The translations under genes and the position numbers were made by a program. Of a stretch of DNA of 64,000 nucleotides, positions 20,438 through 32,609 are shown piece by piece; the first letter of the stretch is position 1; each line of letters starts with the position of its first letter. The stretch is from Ophiocordyceps camponoti-saundersi (nom. inval.) (taxonomy: Eukaryota > Ascomycota > Sordariomycetes > Hypocreales > Ophiocordycipitaceae): assembly GCA_003339415.1 (NCBI GenBank), contig PDHQ01000001.1, positions 324,676 to 388,675 of the forward strand, in the 5' to 3' direction. The notes beneath the pieces are model-generated. The model searched no databases. It had not been told where the DNA came from and saw only the letters and a program-made list of their open reading frames with translations.

Positions 20438-21273
20438 GAAGGGATTGGCTTTTTTTTTGTTTGTTCTTGTTTTCCCCCCTTTGTCTGCTCTCTCACGAGG
20501 CGGATGGATCTAAGGGGAGGGAGGGGGATTTGATGAAGGGGGGAGGGAGGAGGGGTTAGGTGTCTGGAGTGGGGGAGGGGGCTTCTCTGTTCAATTGATT
20601 AAGGGGGTTTACGATGATGGTGATAGGGGTGTTGTATGTGTGTGGTCTGGCTTGAGGTTGTTGGTTTGGCTTGAAGGTGTATGTATTTACAAACCGAGTT
20701 GGTAGGATGCGATGATGCGATGATGATGCTTTACTTTACGTTGGGTTCTTAGTCATTTCGCGGAGATGACGTCTATCTGCTTTGCATCCCCGATAGCGGA
20801 GTTGATTTGGATTTCAGATGGCCTATCTACGGATGAATACACACATACGGATACTCTTTGCTCTATAAGAATATGCAGGCTCTCTGTGTATATATTTCAA
20901 TTCTTCATCTTCACCACCCTTTTCCGTACACAAAAAAAAAGACAAAAAGAAAACATTGATTGATCATCATCGCTGAAGATTCCCCTTCCTAGCTAACGAC
21001 TGCCAATAAGCCACCGTCTATCAGTCGTCTGCTTCCACGTGCGAGGTGTGGGGATCGTGTGTGTATGTAAGGCCGCGTGATGAGGTCATCCAGCAAGAAG
21101 GAGTTGAAATGATGCTGCCAAATTGACTGGCATGAATATGAATCCCTCCCTCATCATCGACCCTCGTCTGAGATCTGGTCCTGCGAACACGCTCGCCCTC
21201 CCCTGACCGGCATGTGCACGGGCCCGTGGTAGGGAAGAAGGGTGTCACAAAACCTGTCAAGAAAGTAACCCAA

Positions 21274-21319
<46 letters not shown>

Positions 21320-21546
21320 TTCTCCCCCTCTCCTTTTTACCGTCTCCGTCCTCCCTTTTTGATTCCCACCTCGAAAAAAGCACCGTCGCCCCTCGAAGAC
21401 CAATTGCCCTTTCGCTTCCCCCCTTCTTCTCTTACACCTTGATATCGATCGAGCAATGACCAAGTCGACGCGAGGCTGTTGACGCCTTCATTCGCCTACC
21501 CGAAAAACCGCCCTCTTCATTCCTCACACCCCTACTCGCTGGCGGC
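20438..21546. other. Intergenic region 5' of the Rog1-type lipase gene
   Basis: No gene is supported. A perfect TC dinucleotide run (about 21277-21310) and further CT-rich sequence precede the lipase start. Confidence 0.55.
21277..21310 (+). repeat. (TC)n tract in the lipase promoter or leader
   Basis: About 17 TC units on the coding strand, 240 bp upstream of the start at 21547. Pyrimidine tracts like this are common around fungal transcription starts. Confidence 0.7.
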
Positions 21547-24500
21547 ATGCTGCTGCTTCACCAGATCGGGAGCGTCAAGATTGGTGAGGTGGTTCGCTAT
21601 ACCGTCACGTACACGCCTTCGCAGGATCGAATCCTCCCTGCTTCCGAGAAGCTACACGTGCGGATTCGCAACACGTCGACGATTGTCCGGCGCGCTGCCT
21701 TTGTTCGCGGACCGTATACGCTCTCCGTCTCGGCTCATCCGACAAGCTTCGACGCGAATTCCGCCTTCACCGATGCTCGTCGCTGTGGCGTTCCCGTCTT
21801 CGAGCCTATGCTCAAGGCGGGAGGATCGTGGGAGTGCGAGCTCGTCGTTCCCGAGGACATTCGCTCGACGGCTGGCGCCGGTTTCGCCGGCGAGACTGGC
21901 GATGCCGAGTCTGCTAGCTGGATCATCGAGGTGGCGTCGCAGGTCATCTTCTCCCCCTCGGTAGCGGTCGGATACGAGCTCGTCGTCGCCCGCGACGCAA
22001 AGTCTCTTAACCTAACCAGCAGTGCAATTTCCGTCGGCCAGAGCCAGCTTCCTTTGCCGGGAAGGGTGAGCGATCAGCAGCAGAGCGTCGGAGCCAAGGA
22101 CGGCCATCATCCTGCACAGCCTAGGGGCGTCTTCTCCCGTGCCGTTCACCTCAAAGTGGAGGATACCGCGACACTCTGGAACACACCCCGTTTACCGAGC
22201 TGGGACGACGATGCCGGCCGGCAGAGTCGAGACGAATCGGTCGAGACGGATGCGGTTCATGAGGAGGCGCATGAGGGGGAGAAGAAGAAAAGGAAGAAGA
22301 AAAAGGTCCATCTCGTGGTTCTCACGCACGGCCTGCACAGCAATCTCGGTGCCGACATGCTGTACCTGAAAGAGAGCATCGACGCTGCCGCGAAGCAAGC
22401 CAAGCGGGAGGCGAACGATGATGACGACGACGACGAACAAGTCATTGTCCGAGGCTACTCTGGAAACGCCACCAAGACGGAGCGCGGCATCAAGTATCTC
22501 GGCAAGAGGCTGGCTAGATACGTGCTGTCCATGACCTATCCGGATCAGCCCCTGATTCCCATAGGCAAAGGCTCCGGCGAGGGCTTCTCCCAGGGCAACA
22601 CCACCACTGCCAACGGTCACGGTCACCATCACCATCACCAGAAACCGGACAGCGACCACGTCCCGGCGCACAAGCATAGCACCATCCAGACCGATACGCT
22701 CCTGGAATCCCGCGTCAGGGCCCAGCGTCCCTTTACCATCACGAGCATCAGCTTCATCGGCCACTCGCTTGGTGGCCTAGTGCAGATGTACGCCGTCGCC
22801 TACATACAAAAGCACTCGCCGCAGTTCTTCGACCTCATCAAGCCCATCAACTTTATCGCATTGGCGACGCCCTTTCTCGGGCTGAGTAACGAGAATCCGC
22901 TCTATGTACGGTTCGCCCTCGACTTCGGCCTCGTCGGGAGGTCGGGCCAGGACATGGGCCTGACGTGGAGGGCCCCGACGATTGCGCGCAGCGGCTGGGG
23001 GGCCATCGTCAGCAACCTGGGCGAGTCGGCGCACAGAAAGGTCTACGGCGACACGATGCCGGAGTCGAAGCCGCTGCTGCGGATCCTACCGACGGGCCCG
23101 GCGCACGCGGCGCTCAAGAAATTCCGGAACCGGACCGTCTACTCCAACGTGGTCAACGACGGCATCGTCCCGCTCCGGACCAGCTGCCTGCTCTTCCTCG
23201 ACTGGCAGGGGCTGGGACGCGTGGACAAGGCCCGCAGAGACGCCGGCCTCGTCCAGACCGTCGTCGGCTTCGGCTGGGCCGAGCTGACGGGCACCAACAT
23301 GTTGACCTCTCGGCCGAGACAGCAGCAGCCCGGCGGCGAGGCCCAGACCGATTCGGGGTCGAGCACGCCGCGGGGAACGATGCACCAGGTGCCTCAGCCG
23401 TTGCCGGACGAGGCCACGGACGAGGACGACAGGGCCAGCATACGCGCCCTACCGATGCCACACCAAGATCAGACCGATGGGGAAGAAGCGGGCAACACCA
23501 GCAGCAGCAGCAGTAACAACAACAACAACAACATACACAATGGCAGCAACAGTAGTAGTAATAACAACAAGAACACCAACAACAATAACAACGGAGGGCC
23601 TCTCGCTGGCTTCTTCAAGCTCTTCCAGGGCAGCAACAACGAGCCGGCCAAGGAAAAGAACCTGTCGCAGAAGCAAAAGATGATTCTCCGCCGCGGCCAG
23701 ACTATGCCTCTGGACCAGGCACCCATCGAGCCGGCCGCCGACGACTATCCCTCGTCGTCGTCGAGCAAAGCTACCAAGAAAAAGGCGACTGCCATGGACG
23801 ACGAGCAAGTAGGTATCGTCAAGGCACCGCCCAGAACGACCTTTTTCGAATCCGCCGGCGACCTCCTCAACCCCAGCCTCCCGGACGCGGATTACCTCGT
23901 CGACCCGAGCAAGCGGCCGAGGGCCATCTTCCACGACCGCATCTATCACCCTTCGGACATCCCTCCACCGCCGCCGCCGCCGCCTAAGAGACGGCTCTCT
24001 TCTCGTCGTAAGACGGCTCCTCAGAAGATGACGTCGAGTAGCGATTCATCGCCCACCACCGCCACCTCCTCCACGGCCGCCAACGGCACCGGCACGCAGA
24101 CGCCAGCGGCAGATGATTCGGACGTAGTGGCGGAAACAAACAACAGCAACACCAACAGCAACAACAACAACAACTCATCATCCTCCTCCTCATCCGATGT
24201 GATACGGGTAGAAGAAAAGATCGCAAGAGGCTACCACCGAGACCTATCCTGGCGCAAGGTCCTAGTCAAGCTCGAGCCAGACGCCCACAACAACATCCTC
24301 GTCCGCCGCAAGTTCCCAAACGCCTTCGGCTGGCCCGTCGTCAAACACCTGGTAGACGCCCACTTCGGCGTCGACGCCTCCCCCCGCGCGACAGACGACG
24401 ACGTCCAAACCGGTGAAAGAGCCCTCGATCCCTCCCGTCCGCCAGACGAGCACGGCGTCGAGACGGTAGATCAGCATCACCACCTAATGAAGAAGACCGC

Positions 24501-24900
24501 CAAGACTCCTTCCGAAGACAAAGATGAAATCTCAGATCTGCCCCCTCCCAAAGAAGATGACAGTCCAACCTCCTCCTCCCCCTTCCGCAACCCAGAAAGA
24601 GCAGACTCAGTAACATGGAGCGAAAGAGACTGGCAAGACAGCGACGAAGCAAGCGAATCAGAATCGAACAAAGCAAAGAAGAAGAACCGCCCCCTCTCCC
24701 TTTCCCTATCCCTCACCCCCGCAAAGGAGGAGGAGAATACGAGTTCAAATCCCCCCCCGAAAGTAGAGCTGCCCGACCCTTCGCACCGCCGCTCATCTTC
24801 CTCGTGGAACTGGACGGAGAAGATCGTCGGTTCCAGCGCGAGGGGGAGGAGCATGAGTCCGAAACCGCAGCCGGGCACGGGTGTCGAAGGCGGTACGTGA
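21547..24900 (+). CDS. Rog1-type putative serine lipase (DUF676), 1117 aa
   Basis: Single exon starting at MLLLHQIGSVKIGEVVRYTVTYTPS, which matches the conserved fungal start of this family. Residues 1-170 form a beta-rich N-terminal domain. The alpha/beta-hydrolase domain has VHLVVLTHGLHSNLGADM (strand and oxyanion loop) and FIGHSLGGLVQMY, with nucleophile Ser407. NVVNDGIVPLRTS probably holds the catalytic Asp. Yeast Rog1 and relatives act on acylglycerols or phospholipids at lipid droplets. After about residue 590 the protein is mostly low complexity, with Asn runs (23515-23592), poly-Pro and Ser/Thr stretches. This makes it longer than yeast Rog1. HDRIYHPSDIPP and SWRKVLVKLEPDAHNNILVRR in the tail look conserved. 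Confidence 0.88.
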   Translation: MLLLHQIGSVKIGEVVRYTVTYTPSQDRILPASEKLHVRIRNTSTIVRRAAFVRGPYTLSVSAHPTSFDANSAFTDARRCGVPVFEPMLKAGGSWECELVVPEDIRSTAGAGFAGETGDAESASWIIEVASQVIFSPSVAVGYELVVARDAKSLNLTSSAISVGQSQLPLPGRVSDQQQSVGAKDGHHPAQPRGVFSRAVHLKVEDTATLWNTPRLPSWDDDAGRQSRDESVETDAVHEEAHEGEKKKRKKKKVHLVVLTHGLHSNLGADMLYLKESIDAAAKQAKREANDDDDDDEQVIVRGYSGNATKTERGIKYLGKRLARYVLSMTYPDQPLIPIGKGSGEGFSQGNTTTANGHGHHHHHQKPDSDHVPAHKHSTIQTDTLLESRVRAQRPFTITSISFIGHSLGGLVQMYAVAYIQKHSPQFFDLIKPINFIALATPFLGLSNENPLYVRFALDFGLVGRSGQDMGLTWRAPTIARSGWGAIVSNLGESAHRKVYGDTMPESKPLLRILPTGPAHAALKKFRNRTVYSNVVNDGIVPLRTSCLLFLDWQGLGRVDKARRDAGLVQTVVGFGWAELTGTNMLTSRPRQQQPGGEAQTDSGSSTPRGTMHQVPQPLPDEATDEDDRASIRALPMPHQDQTDGEEAGNTSSSSSNNNNNNIHNGSNSSSNNNKNTNNNNNGGPLAGFFKLFQGSNNEPAKEKNLSQKQKMILRRGQTMPLDQAPIEPAADDYPSSSSSKATKKKATAMDDEQVGIVKAPPRTTFFESAGDLLNPSLPDADYLVDPSKRPRAIFHDRIYHPSDIPPPPPPPPKRRLSSRRKTAPQKMTSSSDSSPTTATSSTAANGTGTQTPAADDSDVVAETNNSNTNSNNNNNSSSSSSSDVIRVEEKIARGYHRDLSWRKVLVKLEPDAHNNILVRRKFPNAFGWPVVKHLVDAHFGVDASPRATDDDVQTGERALDPSRPPDEHGVETVDQHHHLMKKTAKTPSEDKDEISDLPPPKEDDSPTSSSPFRNPERADSVTWSERDWQDSDEASESESNKAKKKNRPLSLSLSLTPAKEEENTSSNPPPKVELPDPSHRRSSSSWNWTEKIVGSSARGRSMSPKPQPGTGVEGGT

Positions 24901-25912
24901 TTTTTTTTTTTTTGCCCCTTGTTTCTAATACTGTCCCTTGTCTGTTTTTTTCTTTCCCTTTTATATCCTCACCTTCTGGGATGTGAGGCGAGGAATAGGG
25001 CATGGGATATGGTGATGGTGATGACGGTTTTAAGGCCAATGGCGGCGTTTTGCGTTACCTTTATGTTTGTCTTTTTACCCGCCCCCCTGTTCTTACTTGT
25101 TCTTTATATACTGTTTATGAGTACTCTTCCTCAGTCAGTAGGCTATTCACATCATGGAGTATTCTTTCATCCAAATTCCTCTCTCTCAAAGGGCATCATC
25201 AAATCGTCCCTTCACCCTCCGCTCCTCTGCTCGTGTAAAAGCCGACGGGCAAAGACTCTCCCCCTCCCCCAGAGCGTCTCGTCGACGTCCCCTTTCCCCT
25301 TCTTACTCAAACACTCTCTTTCGCCCATGCGCCCCCCCCCCTCTTTTCTTCCCTTTCCCCCCCTTGGCAGACCAGACGCAACCGACGTCGGTGCGGATGA
25401 GCACTTCCCCCCTTCTTCCCGGAGTTAGGACGCCGTTGAGCCGACGGGGAAGATTGAAATCGGTCTTCTGAGTGGAAGAGAAAAGAGGGGGCAAAGGGGG
25501 AAACGAGGGGAAAGAGGAGCGTTCAGCTGTCACGGATGGCTTGGTCGTGGTGCACGGTTGGGCCGTCTGTGGACGCCAAGAGGGGGTCTTCAGTTTGACT
25601 CGCAAGTCGTGTGTGTATACATACGGTATGTGCTTGTGACGGCAACCCATAAGAGCTGAGTCTTCTGTGCTTGGCGCGCAACTCGATTTCCCGTCGGCCA
25701 CTCGGTAGGTAAAGCCCGGGTCGGCAGCGGCCCTTTTGAACGAACCGGTGGGCTCGAAAGCCGTGATCTGAACGTTTCTTTTTCTTATTCTTCTTCTTTT
25801 CCCCTTTCCTCTTGGAGGAGAGAGAAAGAAAGAAGACCCTTGAAAAAAAAGAAGACAAAGAAAAAAAGGGGGAGGAAGGGGGGACAAAACCGTGTCTGTT
25901 CAGCATCGCTTG
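24901..25912. other. Convergent 3' region
   Basis: This lies between the lipase gene and the Zn2Cys6 gene. It holds a T run (24901-24913), C/T tracts (about 25250-25370) and A/G-rich sequence (about 25812-25890). I see no gene. Confidence 0.55.
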
Positions 25913-28190
25913 TCATCCGTTCAGCATGGTTCGTCGCCTCGCGTCGGCCCCCTTGACGATCTCGGCGGCGAGACCGAGGCTAGGAGCGAGGGGCGCGCAT
26001 CGCTCAATCTCGACGACGACCTCCCCGATGATGCGCTCCAGGGCTTCGCGATGAGGGACGAGGGTGAGGAGGATACCGAGCAGCGAGGGTGACATGGAGG
26101 CGCCCATGACGAGCAGAGACTGCGACAGCATGGACAGGACTCCCTGCCACATGTAGGGCATGTGGCCGGCTTGGCTGTTTTGATTTTATTCCATTTTTTC
26201 ATATTCATAATCATATGGTAAGAAACGGGTCAGGGGGGGCGTAAGAAAGAAAAGGAAAAGGGGGGGGGGGGGCGACTACTTACTGCTCGGCCACGTGCTC
26301 CATCTGGCGGACGCAAGCCTCGAGGCACTTCTGGCACGCCTCGCGGACCGAAGGATCGAGGACGGCTTGCTCGTTCTCGAGGACGGCGAGGATGTAGGGA
26401 CGGTAGATGATGGTCCGACAGGCGTAGAAGCGAAGTCGCAGAACGGCCTGGACGGGATCGCGCAGGGCAGTGCGGGTAAAGGGGAACTGCAGCGGCATCG
26501 GTAGGCTCTCGTACCACTGGGCCAGCTGGTAATCCAGCTCGGCGACGACGGGTTCGAGGCTGCTCATGTTGAGGACGGAGTCCTTTGCGTAGATGAGCTG
26601 GCTGACGCGGTTGAGGAGACGGCGGAGGGCGATCTCGGCGAGGAAGTACCAGAGCTCGTCGCGGGCGACCTGGTCCTGATCGTCGCCCTCGAAGCCGCCG
26701 GGGAGACTGACGTGCTCCTCGAGCTGGACGACGCCCGAGTGGGGGAGGTCGAGCTCGGCCAGGAGGTCGCTCTCGAAGAGCAGGGCGTTCCAGTAGATGC
26801 GCTCGACCAGCTCGCGCAACTGCGGGGGTATGCGACTCGGTGCCATGAGGAGCAGCTGCAGCTTGGTGCTGGTGGTGCAGAGCAAGTTCCAAGCCTCGAG
26901 AGGGCGGACGAGGTAGAAGAGATAGGCGGCGGCCAGGAGGTGACACTGGGCCGCCAGCACGTTGTTGGTCGTCATCATGGCCGGGAGGAGGGACCAGGCG
27001 GCGGTAAAGTACTGCAGGCCGGGGGCGTCGTCGTGGTGGGGGACGATGCGGGAGATGCTGCCCCGCAGGCTGGCCTCGCCCAGGGCCAGGACCAGCAGGA
27101 CGATGCAGCTCTCGGGACCTTCGCGGAAGCCGTTGGAAAGGGCGGTACGATACTGACTGCGCCAGGTATAAGGATTGACGCAGGCGTACCAGACATTGAC
27201 CCGGGCGAAGTAGGCCTCGATGTAGGCCTGGGTGTTGGACAGGTCAACGCAGGGGGTCTTGGTCAGCGAATGGAGAGGTTCGCGGGCCATTTCGAGCTGA
27301 AGCAGCATCTGAGGATCGTAGGGGCGAGAGATGAGCTGACGGATCCTAGGCCAGCGAAGGAGATGCATGGTGGCGTTTGTATGACTCTTTGGCATGACGG
27401 AGATGTTTGTCGAGCCGGACCAAGAGGCCGTGGCCGAGACGGATACGGGGGCGGCGGCGGCGGCGGCGGCGGAAGCGGCGGTGGTGGTAGGCAGATGGTG
27501 ATGGTGAAGGAGATGATGCTGGCTATTATTGTTCCCGTTGGGCGCGGGTAGAGGCATGTTGATGGTGATGAGGCTCTCGATGCGAGCGAGCTGTTCGAGG
27601 ATGAGTTTGTCACCGGCGTCGAGCTTGACACCGGGTTCGCGATAGACGCAGTCGGCGCCGAGCTCAGCGCAAAGCTTGCACTTTGGTTTGGTGCCATCGC
27701 ATCGCGACTTTCTGGAGCGACAGACTTCGCACTTTTGATTTTTGGATTATAGAGGTAGGTAGGTAGGTAGGTAGTAGGTATGATGAGAGGGAGGGAGGGA
27801 GTAGTCAAAGTCAGCGAACACATGTAACATATATACATACAGAGGTATGTGAATACCTATATAGGTAGGTAGGTAGGTGGACGGGGAAGAAGGGAAGAGA
27901 GAGAAGAGAGAGAGAAGAGTGAGGAAAGGGGAGAGAGAGGGAGAGAGAGGGAGAGAGAGGGAGAGAGAGGGAGAGACGTGGGGATGGAGAGGACGACTCA
28001 CGGCAATGGTGGCCCTCCGCCGCGGATAATCGACACCAGCGTCCAGCATGCGACGCTTCAGCGGGTTGACGTCGGCCGAGGCCTGGGAAGGGCCGCTAGA
28101 GGATGCATCGTCGGGCGGCGACTGGCAAAGCAGCTTCCCTCCCCCCCCGCCGCCATCTCTTTTGACCCGCGCGTTGAGCGGCGACTTCAT
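25913..28190 (-). CDS. Zn2Cys6 fungal transcription factor, 632 aa
   Basis: Exons on the minus strand are 28190-28002, 27731-26284 and 26174-25913, with phases 0 and CA|C (1899 nt). The start is the ATG of MKSPLNARVKRDGG. Intron 1 (270 nt) splits ATIA|CEVC just at the cluster. It holds GA and TAGG microsatellites. The binuclear cluster is CEVCRSRKSRCDGTKPKCKLC...C, with six Cys. A linker and short coiled segment (DAGDKLILEQLARIESLI) follow, then an Ala run and the fungal-specific middle homology domain (YIEAYFARVNVWYACVNPY onward to LLFESDLLAELDLP). The last exon begins HQAGHMPYMWQGV. The regulated genes cannot be told from sequence, and the neighbours are not a gene cluster. Confidence 0.9.
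27732..28001. repeat. TAGG and GAGAGG microsatellites inside intron 1 of the Zn2Cys6 gene
   Basis: TAGG repeats lie at about 27752-27772 and 27860-27878, and GAGAGG/GAGAGAGG repeats at about 27897-27976. All are within the predicted 270-nt intron. Confidence 0.75.
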
Positions 28191-30107
28191 GACTCGTCGT
28201 CGTCTCTGATGGATGGCGGCGGCGGCATTTGGGGAGAGTGTGAGAGGAGAGTGAGTGAGTGAGTGAGTGAGTGCGTGTGTGTTGAGAGAGAGAGAGAGTG
28301 TGTGTGTGGGAGTGAGAGGGAAGGGTAAGGGTAAGGGTAAAGGAAGAGGAAGGGAAGGGAAGGGAAGGGGAGAAGTTGCAAGACGAGGCTGGAGCTCTTT
28401 CCCTCTCACGCACACACACGCACACAACACACAACACACATACACGCACAGTCTCTCTATCTATCTCCCTCTGTCTCCCCTTTCCTCTGTCTTCTTCTTC
28501 TTCTTCTTCTGCTGTTAAAATAGAAGTAATAACTTGTTTTTCCTTTTCTTCTTCTTCTTCTTCTTCTTCTTCTTCTCCTTTCTTTCTTTTCTTCTTCCTA
28601 TTTCTTGCGACCGACGAACCGGTGGAGGAGAGGGCGGAGGTTGAGAGCAGACAGACAGACAGACAGACAAAGAGAAAGAGAGAAAAAGCGAAAAAAAAAT
28701 TGTAAAAAAAAAAACAACAAACAAAGAAGAACAAGAAGAAGAGTTTAAAAAAAAATTACACCAATAGAAACGAAATATGTAAAACTGATAAGAATGTGAG
28801 CAAGAGAAGCGGAGGTCCGGATAGAGAGGGCGGAGGAGAAACAGAGGGAAGAGGAAGAAGAGGAAGAGGAGACGCAAGAGGGAAAAAAAAAGAGGGAAGA
28901 CAGGCAGGATGCGGAGGATAAGGCAAGACAAGGCTGTTTTTCCCCCCCTCTATGATTCCCTCTATCTACACCCCTACCCCGATAGGATGGAAGTAATAGG
29001 CCGCTTCGTTGGAGCCTACCTACCTACTACCTACCTACTCCGTACACACATATAGGCTATAGCCTACGACAGGGAGTAAAGGCGAATAGGAAAAAAAAAA
29101 GAGAGAGAGAGAAAGAAACTAAGGGGGGCCAAGAGAAAGAAAAAGGTGTGTGTGAGAGTTGAGAAGTAGCTTCATACCTATTTTGTAGGGAAAAAACACA
29201 ACCACAGGCAAATATCTGCCTAAGCATGTTGTAATAAACCATTTGGGTTCTTCAGACTTTTTTTCACAAGTAAGTATGTACTGTAAGTAGGTATCATCTT
29301 CCAAAGCAGTACAAGAAAAAGACATGACGTCGCCTTTTCAAGATAGACTTTTTTTTTTGCTTCCTCCCTTTTATCTTCTGCTTCCAAGTTATCCGCAGAT
29401 CAGTCTCGTGAACGAAGTAGAGACATGTGCACATAGAAAGAGGCTGATTCTATCCGTATCACACCCGCTAAAGAGACAAGCTGAAGAATAGAAAAAGAAA
29501 AGAATCTAAAAAGCAAAGATAGTCACAAAAGAAATGATAAAAGAATCCGATAATGACAGGACTGTCGAAACTCCCCCCCTAGGCTTCAACATCGGCACTT
29601 TGCTCTCTGGATAACTGCATAGTACACAGATTGTACACGCAAAGCAATGAACCGTCGGCTGCTTATGGCCGTGGGTCGATGTCTTCTTCCATGTACATAC
29701 ATACAGTACAAAATATGTACGGAGCGACTGTAACGTGGCAGAAACTCTGTTCAGCCGGTGCCCTCCGTGTCATTCGAAAGCTTAATCGAAAGCAATCTCC
29801 GTCAGTCTTTTTTTCCCCTTTCCCTTTCATCTTCTCTCTTCTCTTTTCTCTAGTCTCTGTCTCTATGCCTCCGTCTCTGTATCCCCTTCTCCATCTCCTA
29901 ATAACTGTTGGTACCTATTATGTATGCGTCAGTAAGCTCGCCTTGATGGTATCCCCAGATGGTAGCCAGATATAAAGAATAGAGTCACGTGCACCGCTAT
30001 AACGCCTCTTGTATCCGCACAATGTAATTGTTCAGGCAAATACTTACCTAATTACTACATGTACAACAGCACCGTCTCATAGGTACACACACACTCACTC
30101 ACTCACC
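28191..30107. other. Long low-complexity region 5' of the Zn2Cys6 gene
   Basis: No gene is supported. Contents in order: GAGT repeats (about 28250-28272), a short GGGTAA run (28322-28341), CA repeats (about 28409-28446), TTC repeats (about 28490-28510 and 28548-28576), a GACA repeat (about 28650-28671), A-rich sequence, TACTCCGTA (29036-29044) and a TATAGGCTATAGCCTA element (29051-29066). Confidence 0.55.
29036..29066. repeat. TACTCCGTA motif next to TATAGGCTATAGCCTA element (copy 2)
   Basis: The two recurring short motifs of this window lie 6 bp apart here. Confidence 0.65.
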
Positions 30108-31495
30108 TCACTCGCTGAAAATCACCGACGTCACCTCCCCCGTAACATCAGCAAAAGCAACCGGCCTCGTCCCAAGCCTTCCGTCCTCGGGCTCCCGCCT
30201 GATAATAGCAACCCGCTTATCCTTCTGCAGCCCGACCGCCAGCAGCGTGCCGTCCTTGTTCAAGGAAAAGTGCCTCGGGAACCTGCCCCCGGCCGGAACC
30301 TCCTGAGCGACGACCAACTTGCCGGCCTCGTCGTCGAGCTTGAAGCTGATGATGGGGTCGGACGGAATCTCCGTTCCGTTCTTGAAGTCGGCGATCTTGA
30401 GGTTGTTTTCGTTGCGGGAGGATACCATGACGAACTTGTTGTCCGACTGTACATACACACATACACTCCAGAGTCAGTCATCCCATCTGAGTTTGAGACG
30501 TGAAAGAAGTAAGACGAAGAGAGGGAGTGAGAAAGGGTAAGACGAACCGATATCACAACCTCGGATGGAAACGCTTCCTTAGCCGCCGTCTTTCCCTCTC
30601 CATGAACCGGCACAGAAGAGAGAAGCTCCAACTCGATCCCCTTCTCCCCACCATACACAACATCAAAAAGGTCAACCCTCGGATTCAACTCGTTAACCAA
30701 CACCATCCGCGTCCGCCCATTTTTGCTTCCAGGCTGCGTAAAGGCTGCGTGACGAGGACCGCTGCCCGCCTTGACCTCGACCTGTCCGACGTCCCTGAGC
30801 TCGCCCTTTTCGATGGCGAAGAGCCGGACCAGGTCGGCGCCCAGATCCGGCACCACGACGAATTTCCCCGTCGGGTCGATCAGCGTCTGGTGAGGCTTCG
30901 CCTGGTTCTGCTTGTCGGCTACCGGGCCCGGCTTGTCAAGCTTGAAGCGTTTCGTCTGAGTGATTTTGAGTTGCTGAGGGTCCGAAACGTCCCAGACGGA
31001 AATGGACGCGTTGGCGCTTTATGAATATACCATCAGTAATGAATCCAACGACAGGAGGGTGTAAAAGACTAGCGAAACCACTCACAAGTTCGCCACGGCC
31101 AATCTCTCACCACCGTCAAATAAACCCCCAAAGACGGGCCCAGGATCGCCCCCCTTCAACGTGCCCGAATCCAAGACGCCAGTCTCTTTATTGACCTTTA
31201 AAGCCGCCACGCCCCCCTTTCCAGAAGAGAGGCCCTCATCGATACAGTAAACGGTCCCCCTCTTGCCATCAAGGTGCAATATCGAAGGGCTCTCACCGCA
31301 GTCTCCCGTCGTTGCCCTCGTCTTGAGCTCGATCGGCTTAGCATTGTCGCCTCCTTCCGGTGGGCAACCGGACAGCGAACCGAGATCGAGGGTCGTCACT
31401 TTTCCGTCGTAGGAAGATACGTAGAGTAATTGTCCCATGGTCGTTGCGCAGAGGACGGACCATACGAGACCGTATCGAGCCGAGGGGCCGAACAT
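30108..31495 (-). CDS. Lactonase/6-phosphogluconolactonase-like beta-propeller protein, about 405 aa
   Basis: Exons on the minus strand are 31495-31086, 31016-30548 and 30446-30108 (joins TT|C and phase 0, 1218 nt). Markers of the seven-bladed lactonase family are LLYVSSYDGKVTTLDL, NASISVWDVSD, QAKPHQTLIDPTGKFVVVPDLGADLVRLF and FPRHFSLNKDGTLLAVGLQKD. Family members hydrolyse lactones such as 6-phosphogluconolactone or carboxy-muconolactone, and the substrate here is unknown. Two starts are possible. The ATG at 31495 gives a mildly hydrophobic leader, and the ATG at 31438 (MGQLLYV) gives 386 aa and fits the propeller start better. The donor of intron 2 (GTTCGT) is non-consensus, but the protein reads through correctly. 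Confidence 0.85.
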
Positions 31496-32609
31496 GACCG
31501 AGGTCTGTTTTTAAACGGGCGAAGGAGAAAAAGGGGGAGGTTGGGGAAGAAGTTCCTCTTGGTTAAAGGATGAAAAGAAAGTAATGATTAAAAGAAGGAA
31601 TTGGATATAAGATAATGGAGAGAAGAAGAAACGTCGGTTCGAAAGTAGAGATGAGGCAGAAAAAGAAAAGCAAACTAAAGACGAGACAGAAAAGGGGAAA
31701 AGAGACAAGTAGAGAATAAATGAGACAAGTAGAGAATAAATAGAACAAGACGTCGGAACAAGGACCGACAACAACTCAACACCAGACGAACATCAGACGA
31801 ATGGAAGACAAAGCGTCAAGACAGAGAAACAAAAGTAAGAGAAGAAGCGGGGGGAGAAAGAAAGAAGAATGGAACAGCCTCGTGCAGCTTCAGCTTATGC
31901 AGAGAAGGGTGTGACATGAGACAAGACTAACCCAACCTCCCGCATGATTTGTTGTTTCAATTCCCCCCCGCGGGCCAATGACTCGAGCCAGCGTGAAAAA
32001 TGCAAAGTGCTTTATCGACCAACTATCCGTACATTCTGCGGCCGTACCCTTGTCGTCACTGTCGTCCTTCGTCCTTTGACTGTAGAGAGACAGAAGAGGG
32101 GGGCCAGAAGAGGCTTGACGCACGTTGACGCTGGCCCCTTTACCCTTTCACCTCAAACTGACAGCCCCCAAAAGAGCCTCGGGACGGGGAATAAAAACTC
32201 ATGACTCGACTTTTATATGCGCAAACCAGTCCAGTCCAGTCCGGTCCAGCCCAATGATAGTATCCGCTTTCCCGCCCCCGCGCGCCCCTAAACAGCCGGT
32301 CGTCACCACTGCCGGGAGGGAGATGACAGTCTTTCTTCTCCGGCGTCCTCGGACAACAAATATCCATGACTCTTTTTCTTTAGAACAGTCAGTCTGGGGT
32401 ATCTTCAGCATCCGTAGTATCAAATTGAGCCATCGACGCCCTGATAATCGGTTGTTTTTGCCCTTCTGCTTTTCCTTCCCCCTGTTCCATGTAGAATCTA
32501 CTCGTCCTTACTCTATACAGTTTCAATGTAAGAATCAGTCCCAGAGTTAAAGGATAAAAACAGATGACAAGAAGAGACAAGTACAAAGAAAGCCTGACGA
32601 ACAAACCCG
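31496..32609. other. Intergenic region between CHO2 and the lactonase-like gene
   Basis: No gene is supported. It holds a perfect 20-bp tandem duplication (31702-31741) and a CCAGT pentamer repeat (about 32226-32245). Confidence 0.55.
31702..31741. repeat. Perfect 2 x 20 bp direct repeat
   Basis: The unit GAGACAAGTAGAGAATAAAT occurs twice in tandem (31702-31721 and 31722-31741), upstream of the lactonase-like gene. Confidence 0.85.

Noticed and set aside
26712..27551. 279-aa plus-strand frame opposite the Zn2Cys6 gene
   Set aside because: Antisense shadow. The minus frame has the Zn2Cys6 cluster and fungal regulator domain.
28322..28341. GGGTAA run resembling telomere repeats
   Set aside because: Only three units, TAAGGG rather than TTAGGG phase, and embedded in other A/G microsatellites well inside gene-bearing DNA.
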